Source: Marinovum algicola (GTDB taxonomy: Bacteria > Pseudomonadota > Alphaproteobacteria > Rhodobacterales > Rhodobacteraceae). Taken from it: a DNA stretch of 64,000 nt. The notes beneath the pieces were generated by a model that did no database searches, was not told where the DNA came from, and saw only the letters and a program-made list of their open reading frames with translations. Each line of letters starts with the position of its first letter. Position 1 is the first letter of the stretch. Shown piece after piece: positions 25,289 through 35,225 of the stretch. Made by a program: the position numbers and the translations under genes. The stretch lies in contig NZ_FNYY01000003.1 of assembly GCF_900109145.1 (NCBI RefSeq), positions 124,001-188,000 of the forward strand, given 5' to 3'.

Positions 25289-25888
25289 ATGCGCAAGGTG
25301 CTATGCGTAGCTTTTGCGGCGGCTCTTCTGCCGCTCGCCGGCCAGGCCGAAACGATCTCGACCAAGGGCCAGGCCAATCTCTTCAAATCCAAGACCGGCG
25401 TGCTCGACCGTCGCGCCGCCCAGCAATACAACAATTCGGTCAGGTTGCAGCCGCCCAAGGTGGTGACCCCGACCAAATGGGATGACGCGGGGCAGGGACC
25501 GAACCAGCGCTACACCGGCACGTACAAGGGGGTCTATTCCGGCTTGGCCCGCGATGCGGCGCGCGCCCATGGCGTCCCCGAGGATCTGTTCCTGCGGCTG
25601 GTGCAGCAGGAAAGCGGCTGGAACCCCGAGGCACTGAGCCACAAGGGCGCCTATGGGCTGGCGCAGCTGATGCCCGGCACCGCCCGCAGGCTCGGCGTGA
25701 ACCGCGAGGATCCGGCGCAAAACCTCAGCGGCGGCGCGCGCTATCTCAAGCAGCAATATGATGCCTTTGGCTCCTGGCGGCTGGCGCTCGCCGCTTATAA
25801 CGCCGGGCCGGGTGCGGTGCTGAAATACGGCGGCGTTCCGCCCTACCGGGAAACCCGGAACTACGTGAAAGTGATCTGGGGCAGCTGA
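25289..25888 (+). CDS. lytic transglycosylase, SLT domain
   Basis: 199-residue exported lytic transglycosylase cleaving peptidoglycan glycan strands. A signal peptide ([20 protein letters not shown]) is followed by about 75 residues of linker and a single SLT (Slt70/MltC-like) domain. The catalytic Glu is in [20 protein letters not shown], followed by [13 protein letters not shown] and [10 protein letters not shown]. The ATG at 25289 follows GGGGA; a longer in-frame reading enters the ssb promoter region. The small size and lone SLT domain are typical of accessory enzymes linked to secretion or flagella, but no such genes are near. Confidence 0.92.
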   Translation: MRKVLCVAFAAALLPLAGQAETISTKGQANLFKSKTGVLDRRAAQQYNNSVRLQPPKVVTPTKWDDAGQGPNQRYTGTYKGVYSGLARDAARAHGVPEDLFLRLVQQESGWNPEALSHKGAYGLAQLMPGTARRLGVNREDPAQNLSGGARYLKQQYDAFGSWRLALAAYNAGPGAVLKYGGVPPYRETRNYVKVIWGS

Positions 25889-25893
25889 GTGCC

Positions 25894-26463
25894 TCAGAGA
25901 TCGGCCCAGCCGTCGGGCAGGGGCCGGAAGGGATAGACGGCCAGATCGTCATAGACCGGCGCGCCGCCGCCCAGGGTCGACCGGGTGAGGGTGATGCCCT
26001 GCGCCACAAAACCCGGGATCTCGGCCCGCGCTGTGTCTGACAGGTAGCGCTGCACCTCGTCGGCCAGCCCGGCGGGCGGTCGCGCGCCAAAGCGCGCCAG
26101 CGTCACATGCGGCTTGAACTTCTGGCGCTCGGGGCGAAGCCCGGCCAGCCGCGCCGCGCCCTGCACCGCGCGGTGCAGCGTTTCCAGCTCTGGCGAAGGC
26201 CGCACCATGGCGGCCACAAGGCGCGGTTTGCTGCCGCCAAAGATATCCACCCCGGAAAACGCCACGTCGAAGGGCCAGGCGCGGATCTCCTCGAGCGCCG
26301 CGTCCAGATCGGCGAGCTGCTGCGGCGCGACCTCGGCAAAGAAGGCCAGGGTGACGTGAAACTGATCCGCCCCCACCTGCCGGCCCACCCGCAGGCCCGT
26401 TTGCAGATCGCTCAGCGCATCGCGGGCCTCCTCGGGCAGGGGCAGTGCCACGAACAGCCGCAT
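25894..26463 (-). CDS. thpR: RNA 2',3'-cyclic phosphodiesterase
   Basis: 189-residue 2H phosphoesterase (LigT/ThpR). Both HxTx motifs are seen: FHVTLAFF and KPHVTLARF, supplying the catalytic His pair. It hydrolyses 2',3'-cyclic phosphates on RNA ends. The ATG at 26463 lies seven bases downstream of the AraC-family gene stop, so the two are probably cotranscribed. The stop lies five bases from the convergent transglycosylase gene. Confidence 0.93.
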   Translation of the reverse strand: MRLFVALPLPEEARDALSDLQTGLRVGRQVGADQFHVTLAFFAEVAPQQLADLDAALEEIRAWPFDVAFSGVDIFGGSKPRLVAAMVRPSPELETLHRAVQGAARLAGLRPERQKFKPHVTLARFGARPPAGLADEVQRYLSDTARAEIPGFVAQGITLTRSTLGGGAPVYDDLAVYPFRPLPDGWADL

Positions 26464-26470
26464 CGGCGGC

Positions 26471-27385
26471 TCAGCCTCCGCCGCTGTGGTGACGGAACAG
26501 CGGCCCCGGCGCCGGTTTCGGACGCGGGCCGCCCTCGTGCAGCGCGGTGCGGCGCAGCGCCGACGGCGGCTGCCCGGTGTGATGCTGGATGAAGCGCGAG
26601 AAATAGGCGGCGGAGCCAAAGCCAAGATGTCCGGCCACGTTCTGCACCGGCGGCTCCGGCCGCATCAGCAGCATCCGCGCCTCATGCAGCACCCGCTGGG
26701 TTATCATGTCGGCGGCGGTCAGCCCGGCATTTTCGCGGCAGACCCGGGTCAGATGGGTGGGCGTCACCTCGAGCAGGGTGGCGTAATCGGCCATGTTGCG
26801 ACCGCTGCGGAATTCGGCCTCGAGCAGATCGGCAAAGCGGCGCGACAGGCGCTGCCCGGCGGTTTCGCGCCCCATCAGCGCCGGCGAGACCTTGTCGCCC
26901 TCGTCGTACATCGCCAGCATCTGCCGCCGCAGCCAGACGGCCGCCAGATTGAAGCGGGCAACCAGCGCCTCGGCCTGTAGCGGCTGCTGCGAGGCCAGCT
27001 CGCGTTGCAGCATTTCGACGATGCCCGTCAGATCGCCCTGCGCCTGGACATCGCGGAGCCGCAGGTGCTGCGGCGCGTCGGGTAGAAGCGGATAGTCGCC
27101 ATCTTCGATCAGGATTGCCTGGCCGAAACACTGCGGCCCGGTTTCCAGCGCGAATTGCGTGCCACGCGGCAGATACAGCACGTTGTTGGCGCCGATGCCG
27201 CGACGGATGCCGCGGATCGTGGCGCGGCCCTGACCGCGGGTGATCCAGACCAGCAGGTGATCGTCGCGCGCATGGGGCAGGCTGGCCTGCCAGCTGCCGC
27301 CCGGTGTCATCTGGGCAAGCGTCACCACGCGAAGCGGCAGGGCCGGCTTCGCGGTCTGCGCCTCGACAGGCTCTGATCGTTGCAT
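26471..27385 (-). CDS. AraC-family transcriptional regulator
   Basis: 304 residues: an N-terminal cupin-like sensor (LPHARDDHLLVWITRGQGRA, NNVLYLPRGTQFALETG) and a C-terminal AraC HTH pair (LLEVTPTHLTRVCRENAGLT, VQNVAGHLGFGSAAYFSRFI). The longer reading to 27541 overlaps miaA and is rejected; the ATG at 27385 is the first that gives a plausible domain start. The Gly/His-rich C-terminal tail is low-complexity. Its ligand and targets are not readable here; the only co-directional partner is thpR. Confidence 0.88.
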   Translation of the reverse strand: MQRSEPVEAQTAKPALPLRVVTLAQMTPGGSWQASLPHARDDHLLVWITRGQGRATIRGIRRGIGANNVLYLPRGTQFALETGPQCFGQAILIEDGDYPLLPDAPQHLRLRDVQAQGDLTGIVEMLQRELASQQPLQAEALVARFNLAAVWLRRQMLAMYDEGDKVSPALMGRETAGQRLSRRFADLLEAEFRSGRNMADYATLLEVTPTHLTRVCRENAGLTAADMITQRVLHEARMLLMRPEPPVQNVAGHLGFGSAAYFSRFIQHHTGQPPSALRRTALHEGGPRPKPAPGPLFRHHSGGG

Positions 27386-27483
27386 CGTCACGCCACGCCG
27401 GTCCTTTCGGTCACTGGAGGCTTTCAGGTCAGACACCTGTTGATGCCGCGCCGCAGCGCCATTCGCAAGGGAAATCCCGTTTC

Positions 27484-28371
27484 TCAGCACAAAGCCGCCG
27501 CCTCCACTCCCTGCCACGCTTTCATGCGCGAGCGTAGCCATGTGCGCTGGCGTTTTGCAAACTGACAGGTGGCGATTGTGGCCTTTTCCCGCGCATCTTC
27601 CAGCGGAATTTCGCCGTGCAGATGCGCAATCAGCTCCGGGGCGCCAATCGCCTTGAAGCTGAGCAGCGCCGGATCCCAGCGGGCCAGGTTGGCGCGGGCC
27701 TCGTCAAGCGCCCCCTGCGCGAGCATCAGGTCGAAACGCCGCGCGATGCGGGCATTGAGCCAGTCACGTTCGACATCGACGCGCAGCGCCTGGGCCTGCG
27801 CCAAGGGCAGCAGCGGCTCCGGCGTGGCGTCCTGCCAGCTTGCCAACCCCCGGCCGGTGGCTCGCTGCACCTCCCAGGCGCGCTGCACCCGCATCGGGTT
27901 GCGGGTATCGAGCCGCGCACGGGTCTCGGGATCGATCTCGGGCAGGAGCGCGTCATGCCCCTGGTCCAGACGTCGGGCATCGGCTTCGGCGCGCACCTCG
28001 GGCGGGGTGGCGGGAATCTCGGCCAGCCCCTCGGTCAGCGCCGCGAAATAGAGCCCGGTGCCGCCGATGATGATCGCCCGTTCGGGCCCGCTCAGCAGGG
28101 GCGCCACCTCGCGCAGCCAGTGGCCGACGGAATAGGCCGCGTCCCAGGCGACATGGCCGTATAGCACATGCCGGGCACGGGCCAGATCCTCGGCCCCCGG
28201 GCGCGCGGTCAGCACGCGCCAGTTCTCGAACACCTGAATCGCATCAGCATTGACGATCACGCCGCCCTGGCGCTCGGCGATCTCCAGCGCCAGGGCCGAT
28301 TTGCCGCTGGCGGTGGGGCCGGCGATCAGAACCGAGCGCTCGGGCGAGAGATTGGCAAGGTCAAGGCGCAT
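27484..28371 (-). CDS. miaA: tRNA dimethylallyltransferase
   Basis: 295-residue enzyme that adds a dimethylallyl group to A37 of tRNAs reading U-starting codons. Walker A is GPTASGKS (residues 18-25), then [30 protein letters not shown], and [15 protein letters not shown] near the C-terminus. Slightly short relative to E. coli but normal for this class. The ATG at 28371 is preferred over an extra 7-residue extension. It is divergent from pyrH across 126 bases. Confidence 0.96.
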   Translation of the reverse strand: MRLDLANLSPERSVLIAGPTASGKSALALEIAERQGGVIVNADAIQVFENWRVLTARPGAEDLARARHVLYGHVAWDAAYSVGHWLREVAPLLSGPERAIIIGGTGLYFAALTEGLAEIPATPPEVRAEADARRLDQGHDALLPEIDPETRARLDTRNPMRVQRAWEVQRATGRGLASWQDATPEPLLPLAQAQALRVDVERDWLNARIARRFDLMLAQGALDEARANLARWDPALLSFKAIGAPELIAHLHGEIPLEDAREKATIATCQFAKRQRTWLRSRMKAWQGVEAAALC

Positions 28372-28497
28372 GCAAGGGCCCCGCTGATGCAAGAGAGGTG
28401 CAAGGGATCTGTCTTTCCCCCGAATGCTGCATTGAACTGCCCCGTGTTTTCCGACATTTTGCCGCCAATTTAGCCAGCCGCCTCACCGGAGTACACC

Positions 28498-29238
28498 ATG
28501 TCTGCTGCCACCGACACCGATGCCCGCGCCACCAAGTACAAACGCGTCCTTCTGAAAATTTCCGGCGAGGCGCTGATGGGCGACCAGGGCTACGGGTTGC
28601 ACCCGCCCACCGTCGAACGGATCGCCCGCGAGGTGCAATCGGTCCATGCCCTGGGGGTCGAGATCTGCATGGTGATCGGCGGCGGCAACATTTTCCGCGG
28701 GTTGCAGGGAAGCGCCCAGGGGATGGAACGGACCACGGCCGATTACATGGGCATGCTGGCGACGGTGATGAACGCCCTGGCGATGCAATCGGCGCTCGAG
28801 GGTCTCGGCGTCTTTACCCGCGTCATCTCGGCGATTCCGATGGATCAGGTCTGCGAGCCCTACATCCGCCGCCGCGCCGTGCGCCACCTCGAGAAGAAGC
28901 GGGTCTGCATCTTTGCCGCCGGCACCGGCAACCCCTATTTCACCACCGACACCGCCGCCACCCTGCGCGCCAACGAGATGTCCTGCCAGGCGATCTTCAA
29001 GGGCACCAAGGTCGATGGCGTCTATGACAAGGATCCGGTCAAGCACGACGACGCGGTGCGCTATGACCAGGTGAGCTATGACGAGGTGCTGCAAAAACAT
29101 CTCGGCGTGATGGATGCCTCGGCAATCGCGCTGGCACGCGACAACTCGCTGCCGATCATCGTCTTTTCGCTGGACGAGCCGGGCGGCTTCCGCGGCATCC
29201 TCGCGGGCGAGGGCACCTATACCAAGGTCGGCCCCTGA
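28498..29238 (+). CDS. pyrH: uridylate kinase (UMP kinase)
   Basis: 246-residue UMP kinase of the amino-acid kinase fold, converting UMP to UDP. Segments [60 protein letters not shown], and [20 protein letters not shown] are characteristic. In most relatives frr follows at once; here an RTX protein gene on the other strand separates them by about 1.3 kb. Confidence 0.97.
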   Translation: MSAATDTDARATKYKRVLLKISGEALMGDQGYGLHPPTVERIAREVQSVHALGVEICMVIGGGNIFRGLQGSAQGMERTTADYMGMLATVMNALAMQSALEGLGVFTRVISAIPMDQVCEPYIRRRAVRHLEKKRVCIFAAGTGNPYFTTDTAATLRANEMSCQAIFKGTKVDGVYDKDPVKHDDAVRYDQVSYDEVLQKHLGVMDASAIALARDNSLPIIVFSLDEPGGFRGILAGEGTYTKVGP

Positions 29239-29258
29239 GGCCGGCGCCGACATGCGGC

Positions 29259-29279
29259 GGGGGGCCGGGACAGCCCCCC
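29259..29279. terminator. hairpin between convergent pyrH and RTX genes
   Basis: GGGGGGC (29259-29265) pairs with GCCCCCC (29273-29279) over a seven-base loop, between the pyrH stop and the end of the RTX gene. There is no strong T-run on either side. It probably limits read-through between the convergent genes. Confidence 0.5.
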
Positions 29280-29286
29280 TTGCAGC

Positions 29287-30348
29287 TCACGCCCAGGACC
29301 AGCCAAAGATCTCGCTGCTGACGTCGTCGATCGAGAAATCCTCGAGCACGATCCTCTGGGTGAACCGCTGGTCCGGTTCCCAGACGTCGGTCCATTCCAG
29401 GGTCAGAACCACGTCGTCGCCCACCTGCGCGGCCCGGTCGAGCGTGCCGCCGACATAACCGGTGAACTCGTCATACCGCAGGTGAATCTGGTCTTCGCCG
29501 AGCTCGAAATCGGTGATCACAGAGGTGCCGGTGCCAAAGCCGAAATAGAAATGATCTTCGCCGGTGCCGCCCGAGGCGGTATCGCTGTCGCCGACATAGA
29601 GGCTGTCGTCGCCGGAAAAACCGCTCAGGTAGTCGGCGCCGCCGCCACCCGAGAGATCGTCGTCGCCGCTGTTGCCGTAAAGCGAGTCGTCGCCCCAGTC
29701 GCCGGTGATCGTGTCGTTGCCGAGACCGCCCAGCACGAAATCATCGCCATAGCCGGCATTGATGGAATCATCCAGCGATCCGCCGTTGATCCAGTCGTCG
29801 CCGGCATGGCCGTAGATCCGGTCGTTGCCACGCCCGCCCAGGATGGTGTCGTCGCCGCTGTGGCCGAGTAGCAGGTCGTGGCCGTAATGCCCGCTGATGT
29901 AATCGTCGCCGGCGCCGGCTTCGATGGTGTCGCGGCCGGTATTGCCATACAGCGTATCGTTGCCGAAGCCGCCTGACAAAAAGTCGTTGTCGCGCCCGCC
30001 AGAGAGCCAGTCGTGATCGTCGCCGCCAGACAGATCGTCGGCCCCGTCGCCGCCCCGCAGGGTGTCATTTCCGGCCGCGCCGAATATCTCGTCGAATCCG
30101 GAGTAGCCGCTCAGGAAATCGTTCCCCGGACCGCCAAACAGCGTGTCGTTGCCGCTGTTGCCGTACAGGTTGTCGTTGCCGCCAAGGCCGTAGAGCATGT
30201 CATCGCCCAGCCCTCCGGCATAGGTGTTGTCATAGCCGTTGCCGGTCCAGGTGGTATTCCCGGGCCCGCCGACATGCGCATATGGAAGAGGGGAGAATTG
30301 AAACAGCCCGTCAAGGCCAATTGACTCGGTTGCGAATATCGTCGCCAT
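29287..30348 (-). CDS. RTX calcium-binding repeat protein (hemolysin-type)
   Basis: 353 residues without a Sec signal. Residues about 45-255 are about 23 nonapeptide repeats of the RTX type (GGxGxDxLx), for example GGPGNDFLS, GAAGNDTLR, GGFGNDTLY and GHSGDDTIL, which bind calcium and fold as a parallel beta roll. A C-terminal segment FGTGTSVITDFELGEDQIHL resembles the type I secretion region of serralysin-like proteins. No enzyme domain is visible. The ATG at 30348 is favoured over a longer arginine-rich reading. It is oriented against its neighbours and interrupts the usual pyrH-frr pair; no hlyB/hlyD/tolC genes are adjacent, so export must use distant genes. Confidence 0.9.
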   Translation of the reverse strand: MATIFATESIGLDGLFQFSPLPYAHVGGPGNTTWTGNGYDNTYAGGLGDDMLYGLGGNDNLYGNSGNDTLFGGPGNDFLSGYSGFDEIFGAAGNDTLRGGDGADDLSGGDDHDWLSGGRDNDFLSGGFGNDTLYGNTGRDTIEAGAGDDYISGHYGHDLLLGHSGDDTILGGRGNDRIYGHAGDDWINGGSLDDSINAGYGDDFVLGGLGNDTITGDWGDDSLYGNSGDDDLSGGGGADYLSGFSGDDSLYVGDSDTASGGTGEDHFYFGFGTGTSVITDFELGEDQIHLRYDEFTGYVGGTLDRAAQVGDDVVLTLEWTDVWEPDQRFTQRIVLEDFSIDDVSSEIFGWSWA

Positions 30349-30545
30349 TGGAGACCTCAAATTGTCAAAACAAGGGATAATAGAAATTCGGTGTCGTGCC
30401 GGAATAATGCGGAGCCGGGTCCGACCTGTCAATCGCGCCGGCGGTGCCGGGCGCGTCGCGATGGCCGGCCAAGAGCGCTATACATCGGCGATCCAATGTC
30501 TTATGACCCGGGAAATATCGCCTGAACCCAAGGGGAATGAGCAGA

Positions 30546-31109
30546 ATGTCCGATGATTTCATTCTTGATACCGACGATCTCGAGCGCCGCATGGACGGTG
30601 CCATGGCCAATCTCAGGACCGAGTTCGCCTCGCTGCGCACCGGTCGGGCCTCGGCCTCGATGCTGGAGCCGGTGATGGTCGATGCCTATGGCAGCCCGAC
30701 CCCGATCAACCAGGTCGGCACCGTCAACGTGCCCGAGCCGCGCATGGTGACGATCAACGTCTGGGACAAGGGCCTTGTCGGCAAGGTCGAAAAGGCCATC
30801 CGCGAAAGCGGCCTCGGCATCAATCCGCAGCTCAACGGCACCATCATCATGCTGCCGATCCCCGAGCTCAACGAGGAACGCCGCCGGGATCTGACCAAGG
30901 TGGCCGGCCAATATGCCGAACATGCCCGCGTCTCGATCCGCAACGTGCGCCGTGACGGCATGGAGCAGATCAAGAAGGCCAAGTCCGACGGTATTTCGGA
31001 AGACGACCAGAAATTCTGGGAAAATTCCGTTCAGGAGCTGACGGACACCTATGTTAAGAAGGTGGACGAAGCGCTTGAGACCAAGCAAGCCGAGATCATG
31101 CAGGTCTGA
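30546..31109 (+). CDS. frr: ribosome recycling factor
   Basis: 187-residue RRF, which splits post-termination ribosomes with EF-G. Segments [57 protein letters not shown] and [12 protein letters not shown] are canonical. The ATG at 30546 (MSDDFILD) matches family N-termini; one at 30537 would add three residues and has little room for a ribosome site. It begins the frr-uppS-cdsA-dxr-rseP run. Confidence 0.96.
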   Translation: MSDDFILDTDDLERRMDGAMANLRTEFASLRTGRASASMLEPVMVDAYGSPTPINQVGTVNVPEPRMVTINVWDKGLVGKVEKAIRESGLGINPQLNGTIIMLPIPELNEERRRDLTKVAGQYAEHARVSIRNVRRDGMEQIKKAKSDGISEDDQKFWENSVQELTDTYVKKVDEALETKQAEIMQV

Positions 31110-31160
31110 GCGACCTTGCCGCCTCGTCACCGGGGCCGGTTTGACACCGACGGAGGATCA

Positions 31161-31895
31161 ATGGCGCGCGACGCAAACCATTCGGAGACGCACCGCGGCC
31201 CGCGCCATGTGGCGATCATCATGGACGGCAACGGCCGCTGGGCGCAATTGCGCCACCGGCCGCGGCTGTTCGGTCACCAGGCAGGCGCCCGCCGGGTGCG
31301 CGAGATTGTCGAGGCCTGCCCGGAATTCGGGGTGAAATACGTCACCATCTTTGCCTTCTCGACCGAGAACTGGAAGCGGACTCAGACCGAGGTGGCCGGG
31401 CTGATGAGCCTGTTCCGGCGCTACATCCACAAGGAGATGGAGGCCTTCCGGCGCGACAATGTCCAGGTTCGCTTCATCGGCGACCGGGTGCGGCTTGATG
31501 CCAAGCTGCGCGCGCTGATGGACGAGGCCGAAGAGACGACGCGGGAATGCACCGGCACCAATCTGACCATCGCGCTGAATTACGGCGGCCGCGACGAGGT
31601 GGCCCGCGCCACCAAGCGGCTGGCCCGTGACGTGCGCGACGGCAAGCTCGATCCCGAGAGCGTCGATGAGGAAACCCTGCCGAGATACCTCGATACCTGC
31701 GTGCTGCCCGATCCCGACCTGGTGATCCGCACCAGCGGCGAGGCCCGGGTGTCGAATTTCCTGCTCTGGCAGTCGGCCTATGCGGAATATGAATTCATCG
31801 ACACGCTTTGGCCGGATTTCACCCGCGAGGAATTTGGACGGCTGGTCGGGGCCTATGGCAAACGCGAGCGCCGGTTCGGCGCGGTAAAGGTCTGA
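31161..31895 (+). CDS. uppS: undecaprenyl diphosphate synthase
   Basis: 244-residue cis-prenyltransferase that makes the C55 carrier lipid for peptidoglycan and O-antigen. HVAIIMDGNGRWAQLR has the catalytic Asp22; YVTIFAFSTENWKR, ALNYGGRDEVARATKRLA and PDPDLVIRTSGEARVSNFLL are conserved. The ATG at 31161 follows CGGAGG; four bases separate its stop from cdsA. Confidence 0.97.
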   Translation: MARDANHSETHRGPRHVAIIMDGNGRWAQLRHRPRLFGHQAGARRVREIVEACPEFGVKYVTIFAFSTENWKRTQTEVAGLMSLFRRYIHKEMEAFRRDNVQVRFIGDRVRLDAKLRALMDEAEETTRECTGTNLTIALNYGGRDEVARATKRLARDVRDGKLDPESVDEETLPRYLDTCVLPDPDLVIRTSGEARVSNFLLWQSAYAEYEFIDTLWPDFTREEFGRLVGAYGKRERRFGAVKV

Positions 31896-31899
31896 GTAC

Positions 31900-32694
31900 A
31901 TGGCAGACAGCAGCGGCAAATGGGATGATCTGATCGTCCGCCTGGTCTCGGCGGTGGTGATGATCGGCGTCGGGCTGGTGGCGATCTGGTTCGGCGGCTG
32001 GGTCTTTGGCGGTCTGGTGGCACTGATCGGCGGCGCCATGATCTGGGAACTGGTGCGGCTGATCGGCGGCGGGTCGCAACAGGCGCTTTTGCTGGCCGGG
32101 TTGGCCGGGCTGTGCCTGTTGATCGGCACGCTGATTCCGCCGGGCTTTGCCCTGCCGCTGATGATGGCGCCGGCGTTTGTCGGGCTGAGCCGGCTCAAGG
32201 CGCATCGCACGGTTTTCATGACATTTTCGGCGGCGATCCTGCTGGCCTCCTATGGCATGGTGGCGCTGCGGCAGGATTACGGTATGGCCTGGCTGATGTG
32301 GCTGGTGCTGGTCGTGGTGGTGACCGATGTGGCGGGCTATTTCGCCGGGCGGATGATCGGCGGGCCGAAATTCTGGCCCCGCGTCAGCCCCAAGAAGACC
32401 TGGTCGGGCACGGTTGCCGGCTGGCTCGGCGCCGGGAGTGTCGGCGTGATCTACTGGCTTTCGGGCGCCTCGGGGCCGGATGTGATCGGCGTCAGCATCG
32501 CCGTTTCCATGGCCTCGCAGATGGGCGACATTGCCGAAAGCGCTGTCAAGCGGCGAGTGGGCGTCAAGGACGCCTCGACGCTGATCCCGGGCCATGGCGG
32601 GCTGCTCGACCGGTTTGACGGCATGCTGGGCGGGGCGCTGTTTCTGCTGCTGGTGGCGCAGGTGCTGGTATTCCCCGCCGGGGGAACGCCATGA
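31900..32694 (+). CDS. cdsA: phosphatidate cytidylyltransferase
   Basis: 264-residue integral membrane enzyme making CDP-diacylglycerol from phosphatidate and CTP. About eight hydrophobic spans and the C-terminal CdsA signature (SAVKRRVGVKD followed by PGHGGLLDRFDG) are present. Its stop overlaps the dxr start by four bases, so the two are coupled. Confidence 0.96.
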   Translation: MADSSGKWDDLIVRLVSAVVMIGVGLVAIWFGGWVFGGLVALIGGAMIWELVRLIGGGSQQALLLAGLAGLCLLIGTLIPPGFALPLMMAPAFVGLSRLKAHRTVFMTFSAAILLASYGMVALRQDYGMAWLMWLVLVVVVTDVAGYFAGRMIGGPKFWPRVSPKKTWSGTVAGWLGAGSVGVIYWLSGASGPDVIGVSIAVSMASQMGDIAESAVKRRVGVKDASTLIPGHGGLLDRFDGMLGGALFLLLVAQVLVFPAGGTP

Positions 32695-33869
32695 CCCGAC
32701 GCGTCTCCATTCTTGGCGCGACCGGTTCTATCGGACAGAACACCATCGACCTGATTGCCCGCGATCCGCAGGGCTATCAGGTCGAAGTGCTGACCGGCGG
32801 CCACAATATCGCACAATTGGCGGTCGACGCCCGGCGTCTGGGCGCCCGGCTGGCGGTGACGGCGCATGACGACAAGCTCGGCGCGCTGCGCGATGCGCTG
32901 GCGGGCTCCGGTATCGAAGCGGCCGCCGGCGAGACCGCGCTGATCGAGGCGGCGGCGCGGCCGGTCGATTGGGTGATGTCGGCGATTGTCGGCGCGGCGG
33001 GGCTGGCGCCCGGGCTCAAAGCGCTGGAGCACGGCGCGACACTGGCGCTGGCCAACAAGGAAAGCATGGTCTGCGCCGGCGCGCTGGTCAGCGCCACGGC
33101 CAAGGCCCACGGTGGCCGGGTGCTGCCGGTGGACAGCGAGCATTCGGCGGTATTCCAGGCGCTGATCGGCGAGGATATCGAGGCCGTCGAACGGGTGATC
33201 ATCACCGCCTCGGGCGGCGCCTTCCGCGACTGGCCGCTGGAGCGGCTGCGTGAGGCCACGCCGGAACAGGCGGCCACCCATCCCAACTGGGACATGGGCC
33301 AGCGGATCACCATCGACAGCGCGTCCATGTTCAACAAGGCGTTGGAGGTCGTTGAAACAAAAGAGTTCTTCGGGTTGTCACCTGACAAGATCGAGGTGCT
33401 GGTGCATCCCGAAAGCCTCGTTCACGCGCTGGTGGGGTTCTGCGACGGCGGCTTGATGGCGCATGTCGGCCCGGCGGACATGCGCCACGCCATCGGCTTC
33501 GCGCTACATTACCCCGAGCGCGGCGCGGTGCCGGTCGAACGCCTCGATCTGGCCCAGATCGCCACGCTCAGCTTCCGCGCGCCGGACGAGACCCGTTGGC
33601 CGGCGCTGCGGCTGGCGCGCGAGGTGATGGAGACGGGCGGGCTGTCGGGTGCGGCCTTCAACGCCGCCAAGGAACGCAGCCTCGACCGGTTCATCGCGCG
33701 GGACATCGGTTTTACCGAGATGGCCGAGGTGGTCGAAGAGGTGCTCACCCGATTGTCAGGCCAGCCGGGCCTCATTGACGCCGCAATGACCCTTGATAAC
33801 GTCGCGCGCGTAGACCATTTGGCACGGGAAGAAGCAGACCGGGTCATCCGGGACAGATCAAAAAGGTAG
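32691..33869 (+). CDS. dxr: 1-deoxy-D-xylulose 5-phosphate reductoisomerase
   Basis: 392-residue NADPH enzyme of the MEP isoprenoid pathway. The NADPH motif GATGSIGQNTIDLI (residues 9-22), NKESMVCAG, VDSEHSAVFQ (metal site region) and TASGGAFRDWPLE are seen, and NWDMGQRITIDSASMFNKAL is the family substrate loop. It overlaps cdsA and is followed by rseP after six bases. It supplies precursors used by UppS two genes upstream. Confidence 0.97.
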   Translation: MTRRVSILGATGSIGQNTIDLIARDPQGYQVEVLTGGHNIAQLAVDARRLGARLAVTAHDDKLGALRDALAGSGIEAAAGETALIEAAARPVDWVMSAIVGAAGLAPGLKALEHGATLALANKESMVCAGALVSATAKAHGGRVLPVDSEHSAVFQALIGEDIEAVERVIITASGGAFRDWPLERLREATPEQAATHPNWDMGQRITIDSASMFNKALEVVETKEFFGLSPDKIEVLVHPESLVHALVGFCDGGLMAHVGPADMRHAIGFALHYPERGAVPVERLDLAQIATLSFRAPDETRWPALRLAREVMETGGLSGAAFNAAKERSLDRFIARDIGFTEMAEVVEEVLTRLSGQPGLIDAAMTLDNVARVDHLAREEADRVIRDRSKR

Positions 33870-33875
33870 GGCGGC

Positions 33876-35225
33876 TTGGAAATTTCGCAGTTGATTCCGC
33901 AATTTGGCGGTACGTTGTTCACATTGGCGGCCTTTGTGGTGGCGCTGTCGATCATCGTCGCCATCCACGAATACGGCCATTACATCGTGGGCCGCTGGTC
34001 GGGGATCAAGGCGGATGTCTTCTCGCTCGGTTTCGGGCCGGTGCTGTTCAAGCGCACCGACAAGCACGGCACCGTCTGGCAGGTCGCGGCGCTGCCGCTG
34101 GGCGGCTACGTCAAGTTCCGCGGCGATGCCGATGCGGCCTCTGCCGGCACCGACGAGGCAGCGATTGAGGGGCTTTCCGAAGACGAGAAACGCACCACCA
34201 TGGCCGGCGCGCCGCTCTGGGCGCGCACCGCCACGGTCGCGGCCGGGCCGATGTTCAACTTCGTGCTGGCCTTCGTGCTGTTTTCGGCGCTGTTCCTGAC
34301 CCGCGGCGTGATCTCCGAGCCGCTGACGGTGGGTGAGCTGCGCCCGATGCCCAGCGTGCAGGAATTGCAGGAAGGCGATGTGCTGCTGTCGATCGCCGGG
34401 CAGGAGGTGCCGGATTTCAGCGACGCCGAGGGATTTGCCGCCTTTGCCGAGGCGCTGCCGCCGGAGAACGATCTCGATTACCGCATCCTGCGCGACGGCC
34501 AGGAACTGACCGTCACAGGGCCTTATCCCTATCCGCCGAATGTCACCCGGCTGGTGCCGCGCTCGGCCGCCTATGACGTCGGGCTTGCGCCCGGCGACGT
34601 GATCCTGAGCGTTGATGGCAATGAGATCGCGACCTTCGACCAGATCAAGGAAGCGGTGGAAACCTCGGAGGGCAGGGCGCTGCTGCTCGACGTCTGGCGC
34701 GATGGCGAGGTGCTGGAATTTGCCCTGGCGCCGCGCCGGGTGGACGAGCCCGGCGCCGAGGGTGGCTTTGTCACTTATTGGCGCGTCGGCGTGGTTGGCG
34801 GGCTGTTCTTTGAACCCGCCACCTCGACCCCGGGGTTCGGCCAGGCACTTCAGGGCGGGGTGCGACAGACCTGGGCGATCATGGAGGGCTCGGTCTCCGG
34901 GTTGTGGCACATCATCACCGGCCAGATCTCGAGCTGCAATCTCTCGGGCCCGGTGGGCATCGCAGAAACGTCGGGCCAGATGGCGGCGCAGGGCACTTCG
35001 AATTTCCTGTGGTTCGTGGCAGTGCTCTCTGCGGCGGTGGGGCTGCTCAATCTGTTTCCGATCCCGGTGCTCGATGGCGGCCACCTGGTGTTTTATGCCT
35101 ATGAGGCCGTGGTCGGCCGGCCGCCGCATGACAAGGTGCTGGGCGTGCTGATGACCATCGGGCTTGGCATCGTGCTCTCCGTCATGGTGTTCTCGCTCTC
35201 GAACGATCTGATCCTCTGCCCGTAG
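33876..35225 (+). CDS. rseP: RIP metalloprotease RseP
   Basis: 449-residue site-2 intramembrane protease. HEYGH (residues 31-35) is the HExxH zinc site in the first span, two PDZ domains occupy the periplasmic middle (about 115-290), and LNLFPIPVLDGGHL is the distal NPxPxLDGG motif with the third zinc ligand. It cleaves anti-sigma factors in envelope stress. The start is TTG, behind AAGGTAGGG; six bases separate it from dxr. The last coding bases and stop codon form half of a perfect hairpin. Confidence 0.95.
   Translation: MEISQLIPQFGGTLFTLAAFVVALSIIVAIHEYGHYIVGRWSGIKADVFSLGFGPVLFKRTDKHGTVWQVAALPLGGYVKFRGDADAASAGTDEAAIEGLSEDEKRTTMAGAPLWARTATVAAGPMFNFVLAFVLFSALFLTRGVISEPLTVGELRPMPSVQELQEGDVLLSIAGQEVPDFSDAEGFAAFAEALPPENDLDYRILRDGQELTVTGPYPYPPNVTRLVPRSAAYDVGLAPGDVILSVDGNEIATFDQIKEAVETSEGRALLLDVWRDGEVLEFALAPRRVDEPGAEGGFVTYWRVGVVGGLFFEPATSTPGFGQALQGGVRQTWAIMEGSVSGLWHIITGQISSCNLSGPVGIAETSGQMAAQGTSNFLWFVAVLSAAVGLLNLFPIPVLDGGHLVFYAYEAVVGRPPHDKVLGVLMTIGLGIVLSVMVFSLSNDLILCP

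Noticed and set aside
29287-30348. RTX nonapeptide DNA repeats considered as a CRISPR-like or satellite array
   Set aside because: The 27-base periodicity encodes degenerate GGxGxDxLx protein repeats with third-position drift; there are no identical repeats with unique spacers.
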